Shown: in pieces, positions 47,918 to 56,619 of the stretch | Layout of the letters: each line of letters opens with the position of its first letter | Numbering within the stretch: the stretch's first letter is position 1 | Origin: an uncultured Dysgonomonas sp. | GTDB lineage: Bacteria; Bacteroidota; Bacteroidia; Bacteroidales; Dysgonomonadaceae | DNA length: 60,946 bases | Direction of reading: 5' to 3' | Assembly: GCF_900079725.1 (NCBI RefSeq) | Contig: NZ_LT599032.1 | Location: 1 to 60,946, forward strand | Program-made: the position numbers and the translations under genes | The notes under the pieces: generated by a model | The model's input: only the letters and a program-made list of their open reading frames with translations | Database searches by the model: none | Told to the model about the DNA's origin: nothing

Positions 47918-48880
47918 ATGAAAAAGTTCTTTTTTCTGACAGCCATTACTGTCTCTCTATTCAGTTTCAACAGTTGCAGTAACGATGATGATCCGGTAGC
48001 TCCAACAGGTGGAGATGCCGTCCTAAAGATTCAGGCAGGCATCTCGGCAATAGATGTTATCAGTACAAAGGCATCCGTTGTATCCGCATTTCCTGAAGGA
48101 ACCAATATCGGTTTGTTTGTTACATCGGGTAGCCTTGGGGATAACAATAATTCGTACAAAGAAAATGACAATGCGGTCTCTGTTTTCAGACAGGGAATCT
48201 GGTATCAAACACCCGAGATCAGGCTAACAGGAGATAATGCCACTGTCTATGCTTATTATCCATACAGTAGTAACAATACCGATGGCAGATCTATTTTTGT
48301 GGATCACGCTACCCAACAGGATTATATGTATGGAACACATACTCCGGGACAAGCTGCCATCAACAAGGATAATCCGGACGTAGCACTAACGATGAAGCAT
48401 GCAATGGCTTTGATCCAGTTTAATATCAGTAAGTTCAATTATCCATGGTCTGGAAAACTTACCCGTATTGAAATAGCCAATGCCGATAAGAAAACGATAA
48501 TATACAACGAAGGGACAATGGATATCTCAACCGGTATTATCAAGAATACGGAAGGAAAGAATAGACCTGCTACTATGCAAACTTATTCGGATGTTCATCC
48601 GCTTTTGACTATTCCTGAAAAACCATTTCAATCGGAAGCTGACTTTCTGAAAGTCTTTGTTCTACCTGTAAGTTCAACAGGTACTGAAGGAGATGTTGTT
48701 TTTAAGTTTACGATCGATGAACGGATCTATACATGGAAAGTTCCTGCAAAAACGGCTTGGAAAGGTGGAACTAAAAACACCTATACGGTAACAATAAGCG
48801 GTTCGAGCCTGAAGATCGGGAATGTAAATATTTCGGATTGGACAGGCGGTATTTCGGCAAACCTAATCATTACCGACTAA
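47918..48880 (+). CDS. Fimbrillin-family lipoprotein
   Basis: A 320-residue lipoprotein: lipobox FNSCSNDDD, then a fimbrillin-like fold (ALTMKHAMALIQFNISKF, FVLPVSSTG and the C-terminal WKGGTKNTYTVTIS, where a strand before NxYT is typical of FimA/Mfa/fimbrillin proteins). It lies between traG and traI, where many Bacteroidetes transposons carry an adhesin-like gene, and may support cell-cell contact in mating. A short mature N-terminal region could be used for strand exchange. Confidence 0.75.
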   Translation: MKKFFFLTAITVSLFSFNSCSNDDDPVAPTGGDAVLKIQAGISAIDVISTKASVVSAFPEGTNIGLFVTSGSLGDNNNSYKENDNAVSVFRQGIWYQTPEIRLTGDNATVYAYYPYSSNNTDGRSIFVDHATQQDYMYGTHTPGQAAINKDNPDVALTMKHAMALIQFNISKFNYPWSGKLTRIEIANADKKTIIYNEGTMDISTGIIKNTEGKNRPATMQTYSDVHPLLTIPEKPFQSEADFLKVFVLPVSSTGTEGDVVFKFTIDERIYTWKVPAKTAWKGGTKNTYTVTISGSSLKIGNVNISDWTGGISANLIITD

Positions 48881-48973
48881 TCTCATACAAAGAGTAAGGG
48901 CACAGACTCTTGTACTCTTACTCTATCTCTTCTCTCCTATTTATACAATTTACATCATTAAAACTTATTCGAT

Positions 48974-49603
48974 ATGAAATCAAAAATCTTCATGTTGTGT
49001 ATAAGCCTTGTGCTTTTCACTTCAAATATATCCGCTCAATGGACTGTCTGGGATCCGAGCAATTTTACTCAGAGCATTGTCAATACCAGTAAGCAGATCG
49101 TGCAGACCTCTTCGACTGCCAGTAATATGGTCAAAAATTTTCAGGAAGTTCAAAAGGTGTACAATCAGGGTAAACAGTACTACGATGCACTCAAAGCCGT
49201 AAACGGATTAGTAAAAGATGCCAAGAAGGTACAAAGAACCATACTGATGGTCGGTGAAATATCCGACATCTATGTACACAGCTTTCAAAAGATGCTTTCT
49301 GATCCCAATTACTCTATTGAAGAGCTTAATGCGATAGCCAATGGCTATACCCGTTTGTTAGAGCAAAGCAATGACGTACTGACCGAATTAAAAGGAGTGG
49401 TTAATATCAGTACCCTCTCTCTTTCCGATAAAGACCGAATCGATGTGGTGAATTCCTGTTATGATGCAATGACTGATTACCGGAATCTGGTTCGATATTA
49501 TACAAACAAGAATATCGGAGTTTCTTACTTGCGTGCCAAGAAGAAAGGAGAAACAGCTCGGGTAAATGCTTTATACGGTAATCCATCAGATCGTTATTGG
49601 TAA
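48974..49603 (+). CDS. traI: TraI (DUF4141)
   Basis: A 209-residue secreted helical protein of the DUF4141 type: signal peptide (ending ...NISAQ), WTVWDPSNFTQSIVNTSKQI, then long helices (KVYNQGKQYYDALKAVNGLV). In position and layout it is like VirB5-type minor pilus proteins. Sequence matches TraI of CTnDOT-type elements, which is not the F-plasmid relaxase of the same name. Confidence 0.88.
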   Translation: MKSKIFMLCISLVLFTSNISAQWTVWDPSNFTQSIVNTSKQIVQTSSTASNMVKNFQEVQKVYNQGKQYYDALKAVNGLVKDAKKVQRTILMVGEISDIYVHSFQKMLSDPNYSIEELNAIANGYTRLLEQSNDVLTELKGVVNISTLSLSDKDRIDVVNSCYDAMTDYRNLVRYYTNKNIGVSYLRAKKKGETARVNALYGNPSDRYW

Positions 49604-49623
49604 AATCCTAAATAAGAAGAAAT

Positions 49624-50616
49624 ATGGATTTTGATCAATTTCATCAAACCCTGCGAACGCTGTATGATCAGATGATGCCCTTATGTGGTAATATGATCGG
49701 TATCGCCAAAGGAATAGCAGGACTGGGAGCTTTGTTCTATGTGGCATACCGTGTATGGCAATCCCTGTCACGGGCTGAACCTATCGATGTTTATCCTCTT
49801 CTTCGTCCTTTTGCAATCGGTCTGTGTATCATGTTCTTTCCATCTGTGGTACTTGGAACAATCAACAGTATTATGAGTCCTGTGGTACAGGGGACAAACG
49901 GAATGCTTCAATCCGAAACACTGGATATGCAAAAATATGCGGAGATAAAAGACAAGCTGGAATACGAAGCCATGAGGCGTAATCCGGAAACTGCTTACTT
50001 GGTAGATAACGGGATCTTTGAAGAGAAGCTGGACCAGTTAGGTATTACCGATGTAGGTGAGATAGCAGGGATGTATATTGAACGGGGACTATATCAGACC
50101 AAGAAGTGGATACGTGAAGCTTTTCGGGAGATACTTGAAATTGTCTTTAAAGCAGCAGCATTGATTATTGATGTGATACGCACATTCTTTCTGATTGTCC
50201 TTTCTATTCTCGGTCCACTGGCTTTTGCTATTTCTGTCTGGGATGGTTTTCAATCGACACTCACACAATGGATCACACGGTATATTTCGGTTTACTTGTG
50301 GCTGCCTGTTTCCGATCTGTTCAGTACGATACTGGCAAGGCTTCAGTCCTTAATGCTCCAATCTGATATAGAACGTATGCAGACCGATCCGAATTTTTCT
50401 CTGGATAGTTCGGATGCCATTTACATAGTCTTCCTCATTATCGGGATTGTCGGATACTTCACGATACCGACTGTTGCCGGATGGATTATTTCGGCAGGTG
50501 GTATGGGCAATTTCGGGAAGAATGTAAACAATACAGCTACCAAAGCAGGAGCAATGGTGGGTGGTGTCGGAGGTGCTGCCGCCGGAAATATTACAGGTAG
50601 ACTGAAAGGGCGGTAG
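49624..50616 (+). CDS. traJ: TraJ, VirB6-like membrane protein
   Basis: A 330-residue protein with about six membrane helices (for example residues 20-38, 50-75, 178-205, 258-285) and a glycine/alanine-rich end (GGVGGAAAGNITGRLKGR). Sequences such as IVLSILGPLAFAISVWDGF and TRYISVYLWLPVSDLF are the conserved TraJ core. It would form the inner-membrane part of the channel. Confidence 0.88.
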   Translation: MDFDQFHQTLRTLYDQMMPLCGNMIGIAKGIAGLGALFYVAYRVWQSLSRAEPIDVYPLLRPFAIGLCIMFFPSVVLGTINSIMSPVVQGTNGMLQSETLDMQKYAEIKDKLEYEAMRRNPETAYLVDNGIFEEKLDQLGITDVGEIAGMYIERGLYQTKKWIREAFREILEIVFKAAALIIDVIRTFFLIVLSILGPLAFAISVWDGFQSTLTQWITRYISVYLWLPVSDLFSTILARLQSLMLQSDIERMQTDPNFSLDSSDAIYIVFLIIGIVGYFTIPTVAGWIISAGGMGNFGKNVNNTATKAGAMVGGVGGAAAGNITGRLKGR

Positions 50617-50648
50617 TTATTATTTCCAATTATTAAATCAAAAAATCA

Positions 50649-51272
50649 ATGGAATTTAAATCATTAAAAAATATCGAATCGAGCTTTAAGCAGCTCCGCA
50701 TCTTCGGCATTATCTTTCTCTGTTTGTGTGCTGCTGTTACAGCTTATTCCGTTTGGAGTGCCTATAATTTTGCAGAAGCACAACGCCAGAAAATATATGT
50801 GTTGGATAACGGAAAATCTTTGATGCTAGCTCTTTCACAGGATTTGTCACAAAACCGTCCTGTGGAGGCACGTGAGCATGTCAGGCGTTTTCATGAACTG
50901 TTCTTTACCCTGTCTCCCGATAAGTCGGCTATTGAAAGTAATATCGCGAGAGCCTTACAGCTTTCGGATAAATCGGCTTTCAACTACTACAAAGACTTAT
51001 CGGAAAAAGGATATTACAATCGAATCATCTCGGGAAATATAAACCAGACCATCCAGATAGACAGTGTCAACTGTAACCTCGATGTCTATCCGTATCAGGT
51101 AGCAACCTATGCCCGTCAGATGATAATCAGAGAAAGTAATATCACGGAACGAAGCCTTGTGACGACCTGTAAACTACTGAACTCTGTCCGATCGGAGAAT
51201 AATCCTCATGGTTTTACGATTGAGGCTTTTGAGATCAGGGAGAATAAAGATTTAAGGGTTCTTGACCGATAA
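50649..51272 (+). CDS. traK: TraK, VirB8-like protein
   Basis: A 207-residue protein with one N-terminal membrane helix (residues 16-36) and a periplasmic domain with VEAREHVRRFHELFFTLSPD and the conserved YNRIISGNINQTI. This is TraK of the CTnDOT system, an inner-membrane anchor for channel assembly. It is followed 13 bases later by traL. Confidence 0.88.
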   Translation: MEFKSLKNIESSFKQLRIFGIIFLCLCAAVTAYSVWSAYNFAEAQRQKIYVLDNGKSLMLALSQDLSQNRPVEAREHVRRFHELFFTLSPDKSAIESNIARALQLSDKSAFNYYKDLSEKGYYNRIISGNINQTIQIDSVNCNLDVYPYQVATYARQMIIRESNITERSLVTTCKLLNSVRSENNPHGFTIEAFEIRENKDLRVLDR

Positions 51273-51285
51273 CACACCAGGCTTT

Positions 51286-51609
51286 ATGAAAGAGAGAATA
51301 AAAGAACTGGGTTACTGGCTGGAAGACAAGCTAAAGGACCTCTGTGGAGAGATCACTCCCGATAAGCGACTGACTGTAATTATTATCATGCTTTTACTCT
51401 TTACTATCCTGAATCTGTATTTCACATTTACTGCCATCAGCAATTGGGGAAAGCAGCAGGAACGAAAGGAACAATTGAAGATTGAGCATATCAAGCAGTT
51501 GGAGCTGGAAAAATCAAAGTTTCGGGAATGGGATTTTGATTATCAGGAAACTGAACCGGAAATACCGGATAGTACTAACAATAGAATAAACAAATCATAT
51601 GGCGGATAA
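51286..51609 (+). CDS. traL: TraL
   Basis: A 107-residue protein; ATG at 51286 (MKERIKELGYWLEDKL) is preferred over a TTG eight codons upstream that overlaps traK. One membrane helix (VIIIMLLLFTILNLYFTF) is followed by a charged helix. It overlaps traM by 11 bases. It matches DUF3989 TraL-type small membrane proteins of Bacteroides transposons. Confidence 0.78.
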   Translation: MKERIKELGYWLEDKLKDLCGEITPDKRLTVIIIMLLLFTILNLYFTFTAISNWGKQQERKEQLKIEHIKQLELEKSKFREWDFDYQETEPEIPDSTNNRINKSYGG

Positions 51610-52885
51610 ACCAAAACTAAGTGAAGAGCAAAAACAAAAGCTAAAGAAATATGCGATTTACGCATTGATGGCGATTGTTTGTGCAGGATGTATTTGGCTG
51701 ATTATCTCTCCATCGGAGAAAGAAAAAGCCAAAGAGCAGATAGGTATGGGCTTCAATGCCGATATACCTGATCCAAAGAAGGATGGGATTATTGGAGACA
51801 AGAAAGATGCCTACGAACAGGAACAGATGCAGGAACGGCAAAAAGAAAGGATGCAATCCTTACAGGGCTATGCTGATATACTGGAGAATTCAAAAAGTGA
51901 ACGGGTGACTATCAATCTGGATGATGAACCTCAACAAGCAGTAAAGAAAGAAAAAGTACCAATCAATAATTCGGTATCTGCCTACAGGGATATCAATCGT
52001 ACACTGGGTAATTTCTATGAAAAGCCAAAGAACGATCCAGAGAAGGAAGAGATGAAAAAGAAACTGATGGAACTGGAAGCCAAAATGCTGGAAAAGGAAA
52101 ATACCAAAAGTACAATTGAAGAACAATTGGAATTAATGGAAAAATCCTATGAAATGGCGGCCAAGTATATGCCACAGGCACAATCCGATCCTTCTTCAAA
52201 CAATTCGAATTCTTTGAAAAGTAAGATTGATAATTATGGGAAAGACGGTTCATCTAAAAATGGAAAGTCAACAGTCAGTCCTATCCATCAGATACAAAAG
52301 AATACGGTTTCATCACTGGCTCAGAAGACAAGTAATGAAGAGCTGTTCCAAATGTATGACCAACCCCGAAACGCAGGGTTTAATACAATGGGTGGTGAGG
52401 CTGGTATTTCGATAAAGAATACCATCTCTGCGGTTATCCATGATGACCAGACAGTTGTTGACGGTCAAACAACCCGTTTGCGATTGACTGAACCATTGAT
52501 GGCAGGAACAATCCTTATTCCTGAAAATACAATCCTGACAGGAGTAGCTAAGATACAGGGTGAACGGTTGGATATACAAATATCCTCGATAGAATATCAG
52601 GAGACAATTATCCCTGTAGAGATGGTAACCTACGATAGTGACGGACAAAAAGGTATTCATATACCGGGATCATTGGAAATGAATGCTGCTAAAGAGATTA
52701 TAGCCAATATGGGAAATAGTGTGGGAACAAGCTTTACCATGACACAGAGTGCAGGGGCACAGCTGAGTTCCGATTTGAGCAAAGGTGCTATACAGGGTTT
52801 GTCAGCTTATATGCAGAAGAAAATCAGACAGGTTAAAGTAACTCTCAAATCAGGCTATCGAGTAATGCTGATGCCTAAACAATGA
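51599..52885 (+). CDS. traM: TraM, VirB10-like protein
   Basis: A 428-residue protein: cytoplasmic start, one membrane helix (YALMAIVCAGCIWLIIS, about residues 20-36), a long charged linker and a C-terminal periplasmic beta domain (about 280-428, ISAVIHDDQTVVDGQTTRLRL, then GMNAAKE-like segment). This is the conjugative transposon TraM, spanning the envelope like VirB10. Start ATG 51599 overlaps traL. Confidence 0.88.
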   Translation: MADKPKLSEEQKQKLKKYAIYALMAIVCAGCIWLIISPSEKEKAKEQIGMGFNADIPDPKKDGIIGDKKDAYEQEQMQERQKERMQSLQGYADILENSKSERVTINLDDEPQQAVKKEKVPINNSVSAYRDINRTLGNFYEKPKNDPEKEEMKKKLMELEAKMLEKENTKSTIEEQLELMEKSYEMAAKYMPQAQSDPSSNNSNSLKSKIDNYGKDGSSKNGKSTVSPIHQIQKNTVSSLAQKTSNEELFQMYDQPRNAGFNTMGGEAGISIKNTISAVIHDDQTVVDGQTTRLRLTEPLMAGTILIPENTILTGVAKIQGERLDIQISSIEYQETIIPVEMVTYDSDGQKGIHIPGSLEMNAAKEIIANMGNSVGTSFTMTQSAGAQLSSDLSKGAIQGLSAYMQKKIRQVKVTLKSGYRVMLMPKQ

Positions 52886-52936
52886 AAAGTTAGAACTGAA
52901 TAAAAACAAGTATTTATTAATCAAAGAAATAGAACA

Positions 52937-53902
52937 ATGAAGAAATATATTATTGCATTTGTATGGATGCTTACCGTCATCACAGTCAATGCACAAACAG
53001 TAGAAACGACCAAAGAGATGCAGGAAGATCTGCAACAGATACTAAAACCAACTTATGGGGATTATTACGAAGGACTGAGTAAGAAAATTACTTTTGATAG
53101 GATGATCCCTCCTTATGGCTTGGAAGTGACTTTCGAGAAAACCGTGCATATTATCTTTCCTGCATCGATTCGCTATGTGGACTTAGGTTCGAGTAATATC
53201 ATTGCAGGAAAAGCGGGAAGTTCAGAAAATATCTTACGGGTTAAAGCCGCAATCCGTCAGTTTGAGTCAGAGACCAATATGGCTGTGATAACAGAAGAAG
53301 GTAGTTATTATACCTTCAATATTAAATATGCTGATGAGCCTGAAAAGCTAAACATTGAGATGAAAGACTTTATGCACGATGGTATAACAACCAATCGTCC
53401 AAATAACAGCATGGAGATCTATCTCAAAGAGTTGGGCAGTGAGTCTCCCCGTTTGGTATATTTAATCAACCGAGCTATTTACAACAGTGATAAACGATTG
53501 GTTAAGCATATCGGCAGTAAACGTTTCGGAGTTCAGTATTTATTGAAAGGGATTTACTCACATAACAACCAACTATACCTGCATACCTCTATCAAAAACT
53601 CCTCCAATGTAACCTTTGATATTGATTTTGTGCGGATGAAAATTGTAGATCGCAAAGTTGCCAAACAGACAGCTATTCAGGAAACGGTTATTTATCCGCT
53701 TCGGGCTTACAATTTTATTTCTTCTGTAGGAGGAAACAGCACGGAACGAACTGTTTTTACCATTGATAAGGTAACGATTCCCAATGATAAGCAACTGGTA
53801 ATCGAATTATTTGAAAAGAACGGCGGACGTAACCAGTCATTTGTCATTGAAAATGAAGACTTGCTAAGAGCGGAAGAGATTAACGAGCTAAAAATTAAGT
53901 AA
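52937..53902 (+). CDS. traN: TraN (DUF4138), VirB9-like
   Basis: A 321-residue secreted protein with a signal peptide (ending ...TVNAQ) and the DUF4138 signature: FEKTVHIIFPASIRYVDLG (about residue 65), NIIAGKAGSSENILRVKAA and a C-terminal domain with TFDIDFVRMKIVDRKVAKQT. It is part of the outer-membrane-side ring together with TraM and TraO. One base separates it from traO. Confidence 0.9.
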   Translation: MKKYIIAFVWMLTVITVNAQTVETTKEMQEDLQQILKPTYGDYYEGLSKKITFDRMIPPYGLEVTFEKTVHIIFPASIRYVDLGSSNIIAGKAGSSENILRVKAAIRQFESETNMAVITEEGSYYTFNIKYADEPEKLNIEMKDFMHDGITTNRPNNSMEIYLKELGSESPRLVYLINRAIYNSDKRLVKHIGSKRFGVQYLLKGIYSHNNQLYLHTSIKNSSNVTFDIDFVRMKIVDRKVAKQTAIQETVIYPLRAYNFISSVGGNSTERTVFTIDKVTIPNDKQLVIELFEKNGGRNQSFVIENEDLLRAEEINELKIK

Positions 53903-53903
53903 A

Positions 53904-54479
53904 ATGAAACGGATACTTCTATTATTAACCCTGAGCCTTGTCCTGATCGGGCAAGCTCAGGCTCAACGTTACTTACCGGGACAGAAAGGTGTTCAGGTAA
54001 CAGGAGGTTTTGTGGATGGCTTTAACTTGAAGAATCAAGATGGTCAGGCTTTCTTCGGTGGTATTGCCTTCTCTACTTATACGAAAAATGGCAATCGCTG
54101 GGTATTTGGTGCTGAGTATCTACAGAAGAGACATGAATACAAGAACATTTTAATTCCGGGATCACAGATAACTGCTGAAGGTGGGTATTATTACAAGTTC
54201 TTATCTGATCCGTCCAAGACTATATTCTTTTCTGTCGGAGCTTCTGCTATGGCAGGCTACGAAACAATTAATTGGGGAAAGGAACTGCTTTTTGATGGAG
54301 CAACTATCACTACAGAAGATAATTTCTTATACGGTGGAGCAGTTAGTTTTGAGATAGAAACTTACCTGACAGATAAGCTTGTATTACTTCTCAATGCCCG
54401 GGAACGGATATTGCTCGGTTCGGATATCAACAAGTGCCATACGCAAGTAGGTGTAGGAATTAAGTTTATTATCAATTAG
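53904..54479 (+). CDS. traO: TraO
   Basis: A 191-residue outer-membrane barrel-like protein: signal peptide (ending ...IGQAQAQ), then RYLPGQKGVQVTGGFVDGF and beta strands with GAEYLQKRHEY and the C-terminal TQVGVGIKFIIN. It matches conjugal transfer TraO. It converges with and overlaps the minus-strand YciI gene by four bases. Confidence 0.88.
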   Translation: MKRILLLLTLSLVLIGQAQAQRYLPGQKGVQVTGGFVDGFNLKNQDGQAFFGGIAFSTYTKNGNRWVFGAEYLQKRHEYKNILIPGSQITAEGGYYYKFLSDPSKTIFFSVGASAMAGYETINWGKELLFDGATITTEDNFLYGGAVSFEIETYLTDKLVLLLNARERILLGSDINKCHTQVGVGIKFIIN

Positions 54480-54760
54480 AGAAATCGGTCAAAACCGTCA
54501 GCGTATTTGGTCGGAAGAAATTCGATAATATCATATGTGGCTACTTTATTGATATAAAAAGGATCGGACTTCATAATCTCTAAAGCAAGTTCTTTGGTTG
54601 CTGCTCTGCATAGGATAACACCTCCGGTACGGGGTTCTTGTCTTCCTGAAGCAATGAAATGACCTTCTTTATAATTTATATCCAGGTAAGTGCGGTGCAT
54701 ACCCAGGTATTTTTCAACCTCGCTGAGTGGTTTCTGATAGGTTAGAACGAAAATAAACAT
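54476..54760 (-). CDS. YciI-like protein
   Basis: A 94-residue ferredoxin-like fold protein of the YCII family (start MFIFVLTYQKPLSEVEKYL, then HRTYLDINYKEGHFIASGRQ and DPFYINKVATYDIIEF). The family His and Asp of H-x-x-Y/F-L and DPF are present; the reaction is unknown. The ATG at 54760 is preferred to a TTG three codons upstream. It is in reverse orientation inside the tra operon, at the place where CTnDOT has the primase traP, and is probably an insertion. Confidence 0.8.
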   Translation of the reverse strand: MFIFVLTYQKPLSEVEKYLGMHRTYLDINYKEGHFIASGRQEPRTGGVILCRAATKELALEIMKSDPFYINKVATYDIIEFLPTKYADGFDRFL

Positions 54761-54801
54761 AACATTCAAATTTGAAACAAAAGTAAAAAATAGAAATCAA
54801 T

Positions 54802-55224
54802 ATGAGAAAAATAGCATCATATATAATATACACGATACTGATTGCATGTATCGCATGTGCCTGTAGCGACGATATTGATATTCGCCAAAACTATGAATTC
54901 AAGGTTACTCACTTGCCTGTTCCGAAAAAACTAAAGGTTGGAGAGACAGCTGAAATCCGCTGCCAGTTGGAACGATCCGGCAGATACGACAATGCGAAGT
55001 ATTATCTACGGTATTTTCAACCGGATGGGAAGGGTGAGCTAAGAATGGATGATGGAACGGTATTTCTACCGAATGATAGTTATGCGCTGACTAAGGAAAC
55101 GTTTCGGTTGTACTATACTTCTAAATCGGAGGATCAGGCAGTAATAGATATTTATTTCTGGGATTCTTTTGGTAATAGTCAGGTTCTTAGCTTTTCTTTT
55201 AACAATGACAATTCGGAGGAATAG
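54802..55224 (+). CDS. traQ: TraQ (DUF3872)
   Basis: A 140-residue lipoprotein: hydrophobic signal with lipobox-like ACIACACSDD, then IRQNYEFKVTHLPVPKKLKVG and YFQPDGKGELRMDDGTVF, ending in an Ig-like beta fold. This is DUF3872, TraQ of CTnDOT-type transposons. traP is absent before it. It is the last recognised transfer gene. Confidence 0.85.
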   Translation: MRKIASYIIYTILIACIACACSDDIDIRQNYEFKVTHLPVPKKLKVGETAEIRCQLERSGRYDNAKYYLRYFQPDGKGELRMDDGTVFLPNDSYALTKETFRLYYTSKSEDQAVIDIYFWDSFGNSQVLSFSFNNDNSEE

Positions 55225-55226
55225 TT

Positions 55227-55334
55227 ATGATGACAATGATGGTTATTTCATATGTGTTCAGCTGGATAAGTATTATTTATTCGTTGGTGACGGCTCCGAG
55301 TGATATAGAGTTGTGGGGCAAAGAAATGGAATAG
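55227..55334 (+). CDS. Small membrane protein, 35 aa, after traQ
   Basis: Two bases after the traQ stop an open frame starts (ATG at 55227, MMTMMVISYVFSWISIIYSL, ending PSDIELWGKEME). It has one hydrophobic helix and a polar tail. Its tight spacing to traQ and placement just before a strong terminator make it a likely real last gene of the operon. Confidence 0.55.
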   Translation: MMTMMVISYVFSWISIIYSLVTAPSDIELWGKEME

Positions 55335-55356
55335 TTGCTGTATCTAAAAAATAAAG

Positions 55357-55390
55357 AAAGCTGGAGAATCTAAATTCTCTGGCTTTTTTT
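55357..55390 (+). terminator. Terminator of the tra operon
   Basis: AAAGC-TG-GAGAAT pairs with ATTCTC-TG-GCTTT around CTAA and is followed by a run of seven or more T. It lies 22 bases after the small ORF behind traQ. Confidence 0.88.
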
Positions 55391-55427
55391 GTATTTTTAT
55401 TACAAATAACAATTAGATGAGTTCAAG

Positions 55428-55994
55428 ATGAATTGGATAAATGTCTTTGAAAATATAGGCTTCTTTACAGTTGGTGCCACAGGTATTTCTGGAATTATTA
55501 TTTATCTGTTTAAAAAGATATTTGAGCAACAGATATCCTTATATAAAGAAAAAAGTATTTACCGCTTTTCTAAAGTATATACAGATAGGCTTGATATCAT
55601 ACGTGAAGTATATCGGAGATTAGTAAAAGCGGAATACTCCATTGAAATTCTCATGAGGCCTATTACTATTGGAGAAAGAAAATCAGAAGAAGAGTTGGAA
55701 AATGAAGCTTATCGTGACTACACTTCTTTATTTCAATATTACCAAGAAAATGAAATAATTTTTGAAGATGATACTATTACCCTTATAAATGATATTAAAA
55801 ATCGGTTTGATAAGGTTTGGAAATCCTATAATTCCATGAAATTTATGGAAACAGCAAGAGGCAGTGAGCCTTGGGCCAAATCAATAGAAAACTCGATCTC
55901 TGTATATGAAGAGGAAATAATCAATGAAATTCCAAAATTAAAAAAGCTCCTGAAAAAGCAATTCCAGAAAGAGTTTGATTTATTACAGGCGTAA
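55428..55994 (+). CDS. Membrane-anchored helical protein of unknown function
   Basis: A 188-residue protein. The N terminus has one membrane helix (FFTVGATGISGIIIYLF, about residues 11-27) followed by a charged helical cytoplasmic part (QQISLYKEKSIYRFSKVYTD and IPKLKKLLKKQFQKEFDLL). I do not recognise a family. It lies ten bases upstream of a zinc-ribbon/ParB-like gene and near AbiH, so it may be part of a three-gene defence module; that is inferred from position. Confidence 0.6.
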   Translation: MNWINVFENIGFFTVGATGISGIIIYLFKKIFEQQISLYKEKSIYRFSKVYTDRLDIIREVYRRLVKAEYSIEILMRPITIGERKSEEELENEAYRDYTSLFQYYQENEIIFEDDTITLINDIKNRFDKVWKSYNSMKFMETARGSEPWAKSIENSISVYEEEIINEIPKLKKLLKKQFQKEFDLLQA

Positions 55995-56004
55995 TTGAAT
56001 ATTT

Positions 56005-56586
56005 ATGAGTATGCTAAGCAAGGGAGGAAAAGGATATTGCATAATGTGTGCAGAAATCATCCCTCAGAATATAGATGATGTTTTTTGTGATAATTGTAGA
56101 AGTCAATATCATTACCCTATAAATAAAGGCTGCTATTGTCATATCTGTGGACAAAAAGGGTTGTTTAGTCACTTTTACCCCATCTGTATGGAATGTAAAG
56201 GACTCGACAGAGAAGGGTTGGATGCAAAGAGTGATATTTACAGGAAATGGCTAGCGAAATATAGTCTAGCTCCTATTGATAACTTAAAGCCATTATGGAC
56301 CTGTATACCTGAGAAAAACGATACTGTATATAATGCAGATATAATAAAACTAATAGAAGTAACCAATTTAGGAAAAAGCTTTGATTTGAATAATATTTTC
56401 AAGGATGATGTCCGAAGTAATAGCCGAATTCTGAATATCTTGGAAAGATGGAATAGAAAGTTATATGTTGATCCTCCCACAATAATAAGAAATAACGACT
56501 CTTATATATTTAAGGATGGTCGCCACCGAACCATTGCAGCTTATCACTTACAAATTAAAACAATACCAGTGTTCTTAAAAAAGTAA
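56005..56586 (+). CDS. Zinc-ribbon plus ParB/Srx-like domain protein
   Basis: A 193-residue protein. The first 75 residues hold two Cys-pair zinc ribbons: CIMC with CDNC, and CHIC with CMEC. The C-terminal part carries the ParB/sulfiredoxin-type motif DGRHRTIAAYH (about residues 172-182) after VDPPTIIRNNDSYIF, the nucleotide-binding G-x-H-R-x-x-A box. ParB-like proteins of this kind bind or hydrolyse CTP or act as nucleases. The combination with zinc ribbons is unusual. Its role is not known. Confidence 0.65.
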   Translation: MSMLSKGGKGYCIMCAEIIPQNIDDVFCDNCRSQYHYPINKGCYCHICGQKGLFSHFYPICMECKGLDREGLDAKSDIYRKWLAKYSLAPIDNLKPLWTCIPEKNDTVYNADIIKLIEVTNLGKSFDLNNIFKDDVRSNSRILNILERWNRKLYVDPPTIIRNNDSYIFKDGRHRTIAAYHLQIKTIPVFLKK

Positions 56587-56619
56587 TTGCATTTTACCTT
56601 TTATATTTAAAATTTAAGC

